The position numbers were made by a program, and so were the translations under genes. Shown in pieces: positions 12,367-24,250 of a DNA stretch of 64,000 bases. The stretch comes from Piezodorus guildinii (lineage: Eukaryota; Arthropoda; Insecta; Hemiptera; Pentatomidae), in NCBI GenBank assembly GCA_023052935.1, contig CM041294.1:14433791-14497790 (forward strand), written 5' to 3'. Every line of letters begins with the position of its first letter. Within the stretch, counting starts at the first letter, position 1. Below the pieces are notes generated by a model that was given only the letters and a program-made list of their open reading frames with translations, did no database searches and had not been told where the DNA came from.

Positions 12367-13385
12367 TCAAAACGCTGATTTCGAAACGCAATATCTCAGC
12401 TAGTTGTTAACCAATTTCAATGATTCTTTTTTCAAAATTTTAGTATTTATTTATTTATTAATTAAGAGAAAATAATTTCTTTTTTATTCGTTATTTGGAT
12501 TTTACGCATCTTGAAACGTAAGCTCTCAAATTTGGAGGAGGGTTATTTATTTTATTTTTTTGGTCGATTACAAAGGTTCATTATTGAAAATACGTGAATA
12601 AACCAAAAGCATTTATACAGGTGCCGCGTTACTATTTCCTTTTCTTTTCTTTCGATATTCAATTAAATAATTCAAATAAAATTTCCTGATTCCAGAACAC
12701 TTTACATTATCTTTTTTATCATTATATTTTACCTTTATCAGCAGTAATAACCGATTTATCAGGGAATCACATCTCTTATAAGTTGTGGCTTGACCATATA
12801 AGATGATTATGATTAGATGACCCCCCAAAAAAAAAAATAATAAAATTGAAATCTCGCTTATTTATACGCTTGTAATTACGTTATTTTCGAAGATTGAGCA
12901 AAATTTTATTATAGTTTTTTAACCGAAAAATCGCGAATAATTATAAAAAAGAATAGAAAAATTGAAATTTCACCCATAAATACGCTCATAACTCAGTTAT
13001 TTTTGAAGATGGAGAAAATTATGTATAAAATTTTAGAATCAGTAAAGGGCGATAAATAGAAAAAAAAAATCCATATTTATATTCAAGTAACATATTATAA
13101 TAGAAGTAATTCCATCAAAAAATCGGTTATTATTGAAGAAAGAGAAAAATCGAAAAGATTTTCGAGATCAAGATAACAAGATGAACAAAGAGGAAAAAAA
13201 AGTATGTAAAAAAAATAAAATATATAAAATTTTGTATAGTGGATTTTTTTTATTCGTTATTCGTATTCTACGCATTTTGAAATCTTGAGCGGGGTTAATT
13301 TTTTTTTTTTTTTTTATTAAAAAAGTTCATTATTGAAAATAATAAACCGAAATTCTTAAGAACAATTTAAATTGATTTTAACTGG
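12367..13385. other. no gene seen; AT-rich, with a direct repeat
   Basis: 12484-12602 and 13248-13352 are similar (both run 'ttattcgttatt', a cgcat(c/t)ttgaaa block, then 'gttcattattgaaaat'), so a unit of about 760 bp seems duplicated. No credible frame; the 71-codon minus frame at 12613 shows no domain. Confidence 0.4.
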
Positions 13386-13831
13386 TGTGTTGCGCGCACC
13401 AGATTTTTATTCTTAAAGTTGATCGATGGTCCAAAATATTAATAGGATTTGTTGCCTTTAAAGGTTTACATCTGCGATTTATTAAAATAACCCAAGTATT
13501 GCCAGATCCCATTTGATAAAAAAAAAAACCATTTGTCAGTAACTTTGTTCTTTTTTATCAGAAAATCAAAGTCAATGTAAGATGAAAAGAACTGAGAGTT
13601 AGCTAATCTTCGAATCCACAACTGTCCGCTGAGAGGGGCAGCCGAATCACTGCCAAGAATTTTCTCAACAATGTACGTTGTATAATTAGAAGTCTTGGCT
13701 TTATTGTGGGCCGTCGCTCATCACGGCTATAAACCTTACTGGCAGCTTAGCTAGAAAAAATGCTGGTATGTGTAGCTCTTCTTGTAATCGGATGTAACAG
13801 GAAGTAAAATCTGTTAGCTATTTCACAAGTA

Positions 13832-14699
13832 TGATCCTAGAGCGAAGTCAGCTTCAATATTACAAGAGAATACTGGGATTACACCGTACCTCACCAGACT
13901 ATATTGTCCGGCTTGAATGTGGAGTCCTTCCTGTCTCAACCATCGTCCTCCGAAAAGCACTGAAATGGACCGATAAAATATTAAACATGGAAGACTCTAG
14001 GTATCCAAAAATATGTTTTACGAAACTCAATAAATTAGCTGAGAAATTTCCGAATTCCACAAAAAAGAATTTTTTACTACAACTGAGACAGCTAATCAGC
14101 ACATGTAAAGAAAAAGACACCATTACAAATTGTAAGAATGCAAAAGAGAGGAAAAATATAATAAAATGTCCGATTTAACCAAAATGCAAATGTCGAATTA
14201 CTGTCCGAATTATATAGAAATGCTTAATGGAACCCAAATAACTCAAATGTACCTCACAACCAACCTGCCCTTTACGCATAAAAAACTTATGGCTCAAATC
14301 CGGACTGCTAACAATAAATTCCAGCAAATCACAATGAAAAACATAACGCATAGATTCAATCCAATAGAAAACTGTACCATCTGCAATAAGAAGAAGCTGA
14401 CAATATTCACCATACCTTCACATCATGCCCAGCCTACTCCTCCTACCGCTCAACCATCATACCAGCCATAGCCCAGTTAACATCTTTAAACTTCAGACTA
14501 TATCTCAAAAATATAACCTCCGAAAATACTAAAATACTGTACTTTTACACCAGAGCAAGCCTAAATTTAAGAGGTTGTGTGATAGATCACTAACTCAAAA
14601 AATGTATCTTAATTTATTTATTATGATTTTGTTTTGTTTTTGAATTCATAAGAAATGGATATATTTTTTTTTGCTAATTATTATTGTTTATTTTATTTT

Positions 14700-14738
<39 letters not shown>

Positions 14739-14923
14739 TGTACTCATATATGACTATGTAGATATATTTATTATTATTATTATTATTATATATATATTGT
14801 TTTCTTTAGTTTGTTACACCAAAAAGTTGAAAACAGTATATAAAAAATATGATTTATGTACACACTCCTATTGTATGGGGAAATCCTCGATTGCAATAAA
14901 AGTATATTCTATTCTATTCTATT
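13832..14923 (+). mobile_element. 5'-truncated LINE with 14-bp target duplication and (TTCTA)n tail
   Basis: Flanked by 'ctatttcacaagta' (13818-13831 and 14924-14937) and ends in repeated 'attct' units. Two overlapping frames (13831-14178 and 14166-14471) make up an ORF2 C-terminus: QYYKRILGLHRTSPDYIVRL and ECGVLPVST, then FNPIENCTICNKKK with a following His pair, a damaged zinc-knuckle-like end. A frameshift near 14165 separates them. Clade not determined; not the jockey family found elsewhere here. Confidence 0.8.
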
Positions 14924-15057
14924 CTATTTCACAAGTACCTATATTGCACTTGAACTCAAAATGAAGATGAGTCCACCGAGTAACATGTAACTTCGAAAAC
15001 ATGCAGTGTTCGGACTTCACTGTCGTTCTGTAATATACCTGATTTTAATTATTTTTT

Positions 15058-15605
15058 TTTTTATTAGGACTTCTACTTGACAAACGCCGTACACGGAATC
15101 CGCATACAAGACTGAAAAGACAAGAAACTGCTCACTGATTTCAGTTACTTCAACACTTACTGAACAGACGTTCTAAACTTCCACTTAACTACAAAAGACT
15201 CATTTACATGACAATCATAAGACCTATGTATACTTACGGTTTTGAGCTTCGGGGCTCTACTAAACCATCCAATTCTTCCCGTATCAAATCCTTACAATCC
15301 CAAATCCTTCGTAAAATCCTTACTTTGTCAGGAATAAAATCATTCATAAAGACCTCCATATTCCATATGTTACTGATTTGGTCTGTACCAGGTATCATTC
15401 CTTCTATGAAAAATCCATCCACACTCCAATCCACTAGTTTCAATCCTTGCTTCCTCTTTAATTCCTGATAATCCACCAAGGCATCTGAAAATAAGATGGC
15501 TTCGAGACCTTGCTTCAGTTATCATGTTTTTCATGTACACTATCATTTAGTAGCACATTTACTTGTTTTATTATAATATAAAATTGTAAATTAAATAAAT
15601 AAATT
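15058..15605 (+). pseudogene. jockey-like LINE 3' end J2
   Basis: Same family as J1 but frame-damaged: RLKRQETA at about 15109, then TIIRPMYTYGFELRGSTKPS at 15208, several frameshifts, and a 3' UTR ending in 'aataaataaatt'. No full frame remains. Confidence 0.75.
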
Positions 15606-15761
15606 AGAGTAATATAAAAAAAAACTTATAGTAAAATAAAAAACTTTAATAAAATAAAATAAATAAATAACTTATTTTTTTCTAGTTTTAAAGAGTTGTT
15701 ATTCCCTTTATAATGTTATAAGGATGGTATACAACAGCTTTAACAAAAATCATTTTATTTT

Positions 15762-16020
15762 TACTTTCACTTCCTGTATATAGTAAGGGAAAGTATTGCG
15801 ATCGTGAAAATTTTTGAATTCCAGTTTTCAAAGGAAATACACCTTTTAGGGTCTCCTGAGTCCAAATAACCAAGTCCCACAAAAAGGTCTGTGTGTGTGG
15901 GGTAACTCCCGGGCGAAAACGAAAAGTTCTATGAAACTGAAATTTCATATTTAAGACAACTATACGCCCGAGATGTTACAGAATCTTTTACATCAAAATC
16001 AGCTTACCGGAATATCTATA
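15762..16020 (-). mobile_element. HEL copy 5a (hairpin-end part)
   Basis: 'gtaagggaaagtattgcgat' through 'acgcccgagatgttacagaa'; cut at about 16020. Confidence 0.65.
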
Positions 16021-16764
16021 TATTTTTATAGTAAAACCAAGCATGAATTAAAATATTGAATTTTTACTTAATTGTATCATTCATTTATTAGACTTTTTTG
16101 TATCCTTTTTACCACCCCACCCCGCCTCATTGTCCATACTATAGCACTAGAATATTGCCTCGCAGCCAGCTGATACGAGGATCCCCGAACCGCTAGGAAT
16201 GCCATTAGCCCCGGTATAAGATACCCTGGAAGGGGCGGCTATATTAAATAGTTGAGATAGCCCGGGGGCGGAGCGGATGCGTCACTGCACGTGGCTGATT
16301 GGGGCCCCGGGGGTGGGTTGCCTGGCAACTCCATCTCCTGCCACCTCGGGGATTACGGCTCCTCTGGGGCCTTCTAACGAGCTGCTACCAGCCTCGTCGG
16401 CGGGTCTTCAGGTGAAAAGGGGATAGAGCACTCACTATCTTCTACAATAGTATGAAATACTTCAAATTTTATATTTTAAATCAACTTACCTTATGTGCCT
16501 TAAATCGATTTTTTTTTTTATTTTAAGGATTTAAAACTATTTGGTCATAAACGCCGCACAGTGGGCAATATGACCGATTTAGGTGGACAAAATTCTGAAA
16601 GTTGTCTATATTCAATCTTTAGGGTCCCAGATTACGGAAAAAAATATTTTAATTTTAAACGGAAAACTAATAAATTTTTTGACACGATTGGCGAGCGCAC
16701 AGTGGTCAAAAATCAAATTTATCTGCTAAAATCTAAAACTTCCCTATATTTCATAATCTTTCAT
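16021..16764. other. unassigned insert between two HEL pieces
   Basis: 16110-16430 is GC-rich ('gccccgggggtgggttgcct') against an AT-rich background and shows no domain in any frame. 16561-16764 has a 68-codon open stretch with no recognisable motif. Confidence 0.35.
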
Positions 16765-17472
16765 ATATTTAGAAATTTCATATTTAAGACAAATATACGC
16801 CCCAGACGTTACAAAAAGTTTTTCATCAAAATCAGCTGACCGGAAGACTTAATTTATACCATGCATTTAGCACCGTTTTACGATATTCTCAAAAACGGCT
16901 CTAACGATTTTGATTAAACTCGCTATATCGATGTAAAATATAATGGGCTTTGATATCGTATAAGTTTAATTCTGATTGAAATAGTCTGAAAGGGCTTAAA
17001 TGCCGATATTTTAAATTTTCTTTCTCTAAAGTATCTTTAATTCTGTAGATTTCAAAATATTTGGAACATCTTCCTATTAGCATTGATAAACAACTGGTAA
17101 ATATGGAAGCTGAGCAATTTGATAAACAACTAAAGGATAAAAGTGCAAACATATTTTTGTCTTAACATATTCTGCAATTTTTGTCTTTTTGAACACAATT
17201 ATAGTAATATAGACGTATAAATATACCGTTGGAAATCTAAAGATTTTAGGAAAAAATGTTAATGGAGAGTGATGAAAACACGACAAAACTAACTGATTGT
17301 TGTAGATAAAAATATTATAGATTATTTAATAAAACACATGTTTCTATTGAAATTCAAATTAATTAATTCATTAACAATTTATTTATTTCTTGAAATGTAT
17401 TTAAAAATTCTTAAATTGATTTTAACAACTGAGGTAAGTGAAAGTCGTGTGTTGCGCCCACCGGATCTTTTT
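16765..17472 (-). mobile_element. HEL copy 5b
   Basis: From 'aatttcatatttaagacaaa' to 'gcgcccaccggatctttt'. It repeats 80 bp already present at the end of 5a, so these are two copies and not one interrupted copy. Confidence 0.65.
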
Positions 17473-17551
17473 ATATTTTAATGCCGATGTTCTCTAGCTC
17501 AATAGTTTATATAATATTGTATTTAATGTTGGTAATTTTTTTTTATCTTTT

Positions 17552-17665
17552 TTGCCCTGATGATGACCCAAAAGGGAGATCGAAACGTAGGCAAGCAATA
17601 AATAGTTGAAAATATTTAGTTGTTTCATTTACTGACCGCCACCCGGACTAATTCCTTCCAGTTAT
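17552..17665 (+). mobile_element. retroelement end with hammerhead-like motif
   Basis: TTGCC/GGCAA (stem I) encloses CTGATGA, a degenerate stem II (GACCC/GGGagaTC), and GAAACGTA. The 70 bases downstream, ending 'ctaattccttccag', match those of the palindromic element at 29261-29545, so this is a second copy of the same family end. Confidence 0.5.
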
Positions 17666-17669
17666 TTAT

Positions 17670-18344
17670 TTATGATTCATTATTCTATGCTTTTAGTCAG
17701 AGTCTTAATAAAACATTGAATTCAATCAAATAAAATTAGTGATTTAAATTCAAATTTATGTATGTACATTAAACTTTAATATTTCATCATAACTGTAAAT
17801 TGTCTCTAGTCTCTAATCTAATCTTCTGTTTTCCTAACATAAGGAAGTTACATCCTCAACTTAAAAAAAAAAAAAAATAAATAAACTAGGAAAACTTAAA
17901 TCGACAGTAATTGAAATATATTTTCATCAGTAATATTAAAAATATTTAGGATTGTATGTGTTTTTCCTATATCTGAGGCATTACATAAAATGATCCAGTT
18001 AATTCTAGTCAAAATAATAATTTTATTTTAACAAACCGTGATATAAATTTAAAATATTCAGTTCGATTACAAATGACGAAACAAATATCAGCATGCAGAT
18101 ATATAAGAACACATATATAGAGAAAAAACATTCTTGTTGAGTGAGGATCTAATTATCTAAATATAAGACAAAAGTTATGATGTAAAATGAAAGTGATTTA
18201 GATTAGTTTAAAACATATGAACATTAGTTTAAAAAGTTTCAGAACTACAGTCGGTTACCCTATATTGCCTATATGGTTTATCAGCACGGCATTAATTTCT
18301 AAAAATTAATTATAGAAAGCTCCTAAATACATTTGATGTTGACG
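17670..18344. other. no gene seen
   Basis: AT-rich sequence without a domain-bearing frame, RNA gene or repeat I can tie to the rest of the window. Confidence 0.4.
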
Positions 18345-18500
18345 ACTGCCCATATTCTAGAGGAATGTCCATTACATTCCTTCCATTACAACACTTCCAT
18401 GAAGCAAGAATAGAAAGAAGAGTTGGAGATAACAATATTAAAATAGGGAAAACAATCGATATCCTCAAAAAGATCGATATTTTTAAGAAGCTGTAAGTAC
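18345..18500 (+). pseudogene. LINE ORF2 C-terminal tail fragment
   Basis: One frame reads HILEECPLHSFHYNT and, after a shift, ERRVGDNNIKIGKTI and ILKKIDIFKKL before TAA. The EECP..H pattern and short basic end are typical of non-LTR ORF2 termini. Confidence 0.45.
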
Positions 18501-18578
18501 ACTGAAGACCTCAGCAGTTGAGTGTCCATAAAAATTCTACTTAACCTAACCTATAATATGATAGAGGATGTAGAAAAA

Positions 18579-19927
18579 CATCTGGTGCACACGACTTTCA
18601 CTTACCTCCATTTTTAAAATCAATTAAAGGATTTTCTAATACAGTTGGAGATTAAAATACGTGAAACCATTAGAGTAATAATTAAATTGAATTTCTATAG
18701 AAACATGTTTTTACTAAAATAATCAGATTTATCAGCTTTTCATCACTCTTTATTAACTTTTACAAGTTTGTTCATTAGATAATATTTATTCTAAAAGCTT
18801 TAGCTTTCCAACGGTATATTATACGTGTATATTACTGTTGCTATGTTCAAAATAAAAAAATTGCATTAAAAAAATATTTTTTCAGTTTTCTCCTTTAGTT
18901 AGATATTGAATTCGTTCAACTTATATATTTATGTGTTTTCCATTGGTGGTAACAAGATAATATATTTATTTTTACAAAAATATACAAAATTAAAGGTACT
19001 TTACATGAAAAAAATTTAAAATATCGGCATTTAAGCCCTGTCAGACCATTTTAATCAGAATGAAAACTACATTATATTAAAGCCTATTAAATTCTACATC
19101 GATATAGCGAGTTTAATCAAAATCGTCGGATCCGTTTTCGAGAAAATCGAAAAAAGGTGCAAAATGCATGTTATAAAGTGGATCTTCTGGTGAGCTCATA
19201 TTAATGAAAAAGGTTTTGTAACGTCTCGGGCGCATATTTGTCTTAAATATTGGGCTGATGCGAAATTAATGCAGGTTTCCTCTATTGCAATATCTTAATT
19301 CCAATTGTGTAAACAAAGCTAATCCTAACATTGATCATTATTATACCAAAACAAACCTTATCTAATACCCTCTCTTTCACCATGAATTTGTTTAGTAAAA
19401 TCGTTTTGTTCAGTGTGTTCAAAGGTCTTGAATCGAAAATGTCAAAGTGCGATTTTCGTCAAATTTATTTTTACGAATTTAAATTAGGGCGCAGCGCTGC
19501 GCAAACGGCTCGTAATATTAATGAAGTGTGGGGTCAGGGGACTATTAATGAGTGCACGGTGCAGCGTTGGTTCCAGAAGTTTCGCAGAGGAGATTTCGAC
19601 CTCGAAGACAAGGAAGGTCGGGGCCGTCATCTTGCTCTGGACAACGACCAGCTGAGGTCAAAAGTGGAAGAAGACCCAACCAAAACCACACGAGAAATGG
19701 CGGCGGAACTCGGTGTGAACCAATCCACAGTTGTACGCCACTTGGAAGCAATTGGTAAGGTAAAAAAGTTGGCCAAGTGGGTGCCACACCAATTAAACGA
19801 CCACCAAAAAAATCGCCGCTTTGAAATCTGCTCCATGCTTGTGACACGCAATAAAAATGATCCATTTCTCGATCGCATTGTGACGATCGCAATACTTCCC
19901 CTTACTATATATAGTAAGTCAAAGTAA
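18579..19927 (+). mobile_element. HEL copy 6, interrupted by a mariner half
   Basis: Starts 'tctggtgcacacgactttca', ends 'tactatatatagtaagtcaa'. The mariner piece at 19251-19873 replaces about 250 bp of its hairpin-side half. Confidence 0.75.
19251..19873 (+). mobile_element. 5' half of a different mariner (cecropia-like) inside a HEL copy
   Basis: Begins right after TA with 'ttgggctgatgcgaaattaa', a terminal repeat of the cecropia-mariner type. The frame from 19440 encodes YEFKLGRSAAQTARNIN, CTVQRWFQKFRRGDFDLED, NQSTVVRHLEAIGKVKKL and WVPHQL, then ends at DRIVT, just before the first catalytic Asp. The HEL 3' end resumes at once ('gacgatcgcaatac'). A 3' deletion, not capture, explains this most simply. 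Confidence 0.75.
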
Positions 19928-20877
19928 AATCATCAAATATTTTATGAAGGGAGTCGTATATCTTTTAAATTTTCAAGAGTTTTTTAAACACCCACGTATC
20001 GAACATTTATATTTGTATCTACAATCGCTATCATAGCCTTTAAAAAGTATAGATATAATACCGATTCGCCACAGGACCCTTCTTTCATAAAGATATGATG
20101 AAGACTGATCCCTCGGCAATCAGACCAACGGACCATCACAAAGAGGCTAACCGCCCCCGGCGGAGAACATGGTTAGGATTCGCTCTTGTGCCGTAGCAAG
20201 ACGTGATAAGGGCCAGATGCGAAGCGATAAGGCAGATGTCCAATCCGAACTGCAAGGCCATCTGGAGTGTCGAGCCGATTTATAAATAAAACATCCCTCG
20301 CTGAGGGTGGAACTGTTCCAAGTCATAAAGAGAACCGTACCTGCTTCAACCCGTTCCTAGGTAGCCCAGTCTGTGTCCTTACTAATTTATTTTGACTTTA
20401 TCCAAAATTTTATTGGAGTTTGATATTATATAATATTATTTTGAACAATCAAATTTTCCGTTGGGTACTAAATATTAGGTAATATAAGCAAATTATCGTG
20501 CAGGCATTTAACAAATGCAGTAAAAAAAGTAAATACAAGTTCAAACCCAAGGAAAAGAAAATCCGATTTCCATAAAAAAAAAATTAAGAGCTTCCTACTG
20601 TTATCTATCTACTGTCATAATCTTTGAGAGGGTCTTTGATGCTGTCTGTAAGTTTTGAATCAAAATTTTATTTCCTAATAATATTATTCTATTAAAATGT
20701 TTTCCTCATCATCCGCGGTAATGTTCATTGCGCAGTCTCAGTAAAACTAATAGCTGAGGATTTTTCCTATGGTATTTTTGTGAAAGTTAGCAATAATAAT
20801 AGTAATAAAAGTAATAATAGTAATCTCGATGAATTATTTGGAGGAGAATCAAGACCTTATAATGTAAGACTTTATTA
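19928..20877. other. no gene seen
   Basis: 20090-20380 is GC-richer ('ctaaccgcccccggcggaga') and may be a retroelement fragment; no domain found. The rest is AT-rich and unassigned. Confidence 0.35.
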
Positions 20878-21452
20878 GACAATTTTTTGTTAAACATATT
20901 TATTGATATCTACAACAGTATTTAAAAAAATACACCAAGTAAATGTGATGGCAATCTAGAAAAATGTCATAAATCGCATGTCGAGAGACTACCCAGTGGC
21001 AGCACTCTAAAGATATTTTAAACTAAGAAGTCTCGTGGCCATCTTCTTTTCAAACGCCTCGGAGGATTATCAGGAATTGAAGGGGGTAGTAAGGATTGAA
21101 ACTAATGGATTGGAGTGGGAATGGAGTTTGTCATGGAAGGAATGGTACCTGGTTCGGGCTAAGTCAGCAACATATGGAGTATTAAGGTCTTTATGAATGA
21201 GTTTGTTTGTGACAAAATAAGGAACATTGAGGATTTTTTCCGAAGGACTTTAGATTGTAAGGGTTGGATACGAGAAAAGTTCGATGGTTTAGTAGAGCCC
21301 CATAGTTTCACTCCATATCGGTCTTATGATGTTAATATAGATGAGCCTTTGTAGTAAAGTGGAAGGTTTGATGTGTTTTTCCACTACGTGTTAAAATAGT
21401 CGGAAACGTCGGTCAGTTTCTTGTCGTTTTAGTCTTGTTTGAGGATTTATCA
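20878..21452 (-). pseudogene. jockey-like LINE 3' end J3
   Basis: The minus strand gives the same C-terminus and the UTR 'tacagttgtaaat'-like tail at the left. Stops and shifts throughout. Confidence 0.7.
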
Positions 21453-21461
21453 GGCAATCAA

Positions 21462-22080
21462 AAAAAATCAACTGACTGGAAGATCTACTTTATACCATGT
21501 ATTTAGCACCTTTTTACGATTTTCTCAAAATCGGCTCAAACAGTTTTGATTAAACTCCATATATCGATGTAAAATTTAATGGGCTTTAAAATCATATATG
21601 TTTAATTCTGATTGAAATAGTCTGGCATTGCTTAAATGCCGATATTTTAAATTTTCTCCTCTAAAGTATCTTTAATTCTGTAGATTTCAAAATATTTGGA
21701 ACATTATCTTATTAGCATTGATAAACAACAGGTAAATATGGAAGTTGAGCGAATTTGATAAACAACTTAAAAAAGTGCAAACATTTATGCAATTTTTATA
21801 TTTTTGAACACAAGAATAGTAAATATAGATGTATAGTATACCGTTGGATAGCTAAAGATTTTAGAAAAGATACTATCTAATACACGGAATTTTAAAGGTT
21901 AATGGAGAGTGATGAAAGTAACTGATTGTTGTAGATAAAAATATAATAGATTATATAATAAAACACATGTTTCTACTGACATTCAAAATCTTTACAAATT
22001 TATTTAATTTATTAAAAATTCTTAAATTTATTCAAACAACAGAGGTAAGTGAAAGTGTTATGTTGCGCGCACCAGATTTT
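21462..22080 (-). mobile_element. HEL copy 7
   Basis: From 'agatctactttataccatgt' to 'gttgcgcgcaccagattttt'; lacks the hairpin end. Confidence 0.7.
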
Positions 22081-22155
22081 TTTTCAGTTGGTAAGGTTCG
22101 TGGATTGAACTAAGATAAACAAATCGAAGCCCGTTTGTTACCAATAGTAAAGTTA

Positions 22156-23094
22156 TTGGGTTGTTTCACATGAAATGTCCGTTTTTATAGTTGCTGAAAT
22201 ACATAAAGGATATTGCAGGTCTCTGTTGTTTCCTTCCGAATATTTACATATTTAAAGTAAACAGTTACTAATCCTCTACCTTTGTATTATAAGCATTAGT
22301 TTCCCAATCAATTACCCACTTTGTAGTATACCTCCAAATATGAACATGGAAACACGCTATTTTCGAGTAATGCTTTTGTACGAGTTTAAACTCGGCCATT
22401 CAGCAGCTGAGGCCGCTAGAAATATTGCATACAATATTTGCAAGGCGTTTGAGAAAGGGAGTGTTAATGAACGGACCATTCGCCGTTGGTTTGCTAAGTT
22501 TTCAGATGGGGATACCGACTTGGAAAACTTGCCCCGAGGAAGACCTCCGTCCGTAATAGACAACGATGTCCTCAAATATACAGTAGAAGGAAACCCCTAC
22601 CAAACAGTTTAAAGGACTCTCAGCACAACTAAATGCAAGTACATCTACCGTTTCCAGACATTTAAAGTGTATTGGGAAATTAAAAAAGCTCGATACATGG
22701 GTACCTCATGATCTCACTGAGCGGCAGCTCACCGACCCCATGTTTCAAGACATACCGTGCAGAAATGGAAAGAACTGGGCTACGAAGTTCTTCTGCACCC
22801 ACCATATTCTCCCGACTTGTCTCCAACAGATCACCACCTGTTCAGGAATTTAGACAACTTCGTCAAAGGAAAACTTTTTGAAAATGATGATCAAGTGAAA
22901 AGTGCGTTTTCAGATTTTTTTTCACTTCAAAGCTCAGAGTTTTTCAGTTCGGGGATAAAATGTTGGTGTCACGTTGGGAAAAATGTGTAGAAAAAGAAGG
23001 TAAATGCTTTGAATAAAATTATCTTGTTTTCATATCGTATTTTTAATAAAAATCCTTTACCTTGAAAACGGACATTTCATGTGACACAACCCAA
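22156..23094 (+). mobile_element. internally deleted mariner M2, both ends present
   Basis: 939 bp with inverted ends 'ttgggttgtttcacatgaaa' and '...gtgacacaacccaa' flanked by TA. N-terminal HTH frame at 22340-22612 (FKLGHSAAEAARN, RTIRRWFAKF), then a large deletion joining the second HTH (THDLTERQ-like) to the C-terminus (22757-22990: PPYSPDLSPTDHHLFRNL). The first two catalytic Asp regions are missing, so it can move only in trans. An 18-bp insertion (MNMETRYF.. then YNICKAF) distinguishes this copy. Confidence 0.8.
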
Positions 23095-23937
23095 TACAAT
23101 GCCTTGGACCTCCTACCGAACAACACACTGATTTCCCTCCACTTCCTGATGACCACGTCCATTACACTCCAGTTCTCACCCTTGAGTTTCCTGTCCCACG
23201 GTAAGCGGAGCCGCCTGAGTCACACTATATATACGTGGCTCCACCTGGGCTATCGGCGGCCGGGAATAGCTGCCGCAGGACACGTGTCCTCCACGTGCCG
23301 CCTCACGTGTCCAACACCGAGCTTCAAATAATAGATACTAACTAATGTTAGGCAGGTGGATACAGAAGGGTGTAAATATAAATGTCGACTCCTGGGCAAC
23401 GCAACCAAATACAATTCCATTATTCGGCAGTCCTCAATCTGCCTCGATAACACTCCTATCCCGAGCATCCTCTGACATCCATATTAATCAAACTAGTTTA
23501 GAATAATCAAGACAACAAAACTATATCTTTTTAAGGCATGGTACATCATGATAGTGTAATCAAAACCCCTACAGAAGACTACACATAAGAAAATCCAGTT
23601 CAATCGTGAATTTTGGCGTCCTTCTAACCGAAAATGGGCTCAGATCACTGCTCAATTTAGCTGCTATTTCTGATATCAAATAAAAACTACAAGGGTTATA
23701 ACAACGAAAAAACATCGTAATTGAAATGCTTAGTGCAATTAATAATTAGAAATTATATTGTCAATATTTTTACAGTAATAAATTTAAAAACACTGCAAAT
23801 TATTACACAATGGTTTATTATTTCCAAATGACTATATTAAAGTATTACTGATTATATAGCTGTTGATAGGCAATTATCTAATATGAAAAGCCGTATATAC
23901 GATCATTCAAAGGAAAATGACATATACTAGTTTCAAA
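23095..23937. other. no gene seen; GC-richer island and a dispersed repeat
   Basis: 23100-23480 is GC-richer ('gccgcctcacgtgtccaaca') without a recognisable domain. 23780-23895 is the second copy of the palindrome-bearing repeat at 12250-12366. Confidence 0.35.
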
Positions 23938-24250
23938 AATCTGGTGCGGGCTACAAACGACTTTCACTTAACTCTGTTTTTAAAATCTATTAAAGAACTT
24001 TCAAGTACAATTAAAAAACTATTTTTTCTGTTTTCTCCTTTAGTTGGGTATTGAATTCATTCAACTTATATATATACCTATTTTTCATCAATGGTAACAA
24101 GATAATATAGTTACTTTTATAGAATCAACAAAATTAAAGGTACTTTAGAGAAAGAAAATTTAAAATATCGGCATTTAAGCCCTGTCAGACCATTTTAATC
24201 CGAATGAAACCTAAATGATATTAAAGCCCATTAACTTTTACATGGATATA

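Noticed and set aside
18535..18560. Telomere-like 'cttaacctaacctataa'
   Set aside because: Only two AACCT units; not a telomeric tract.
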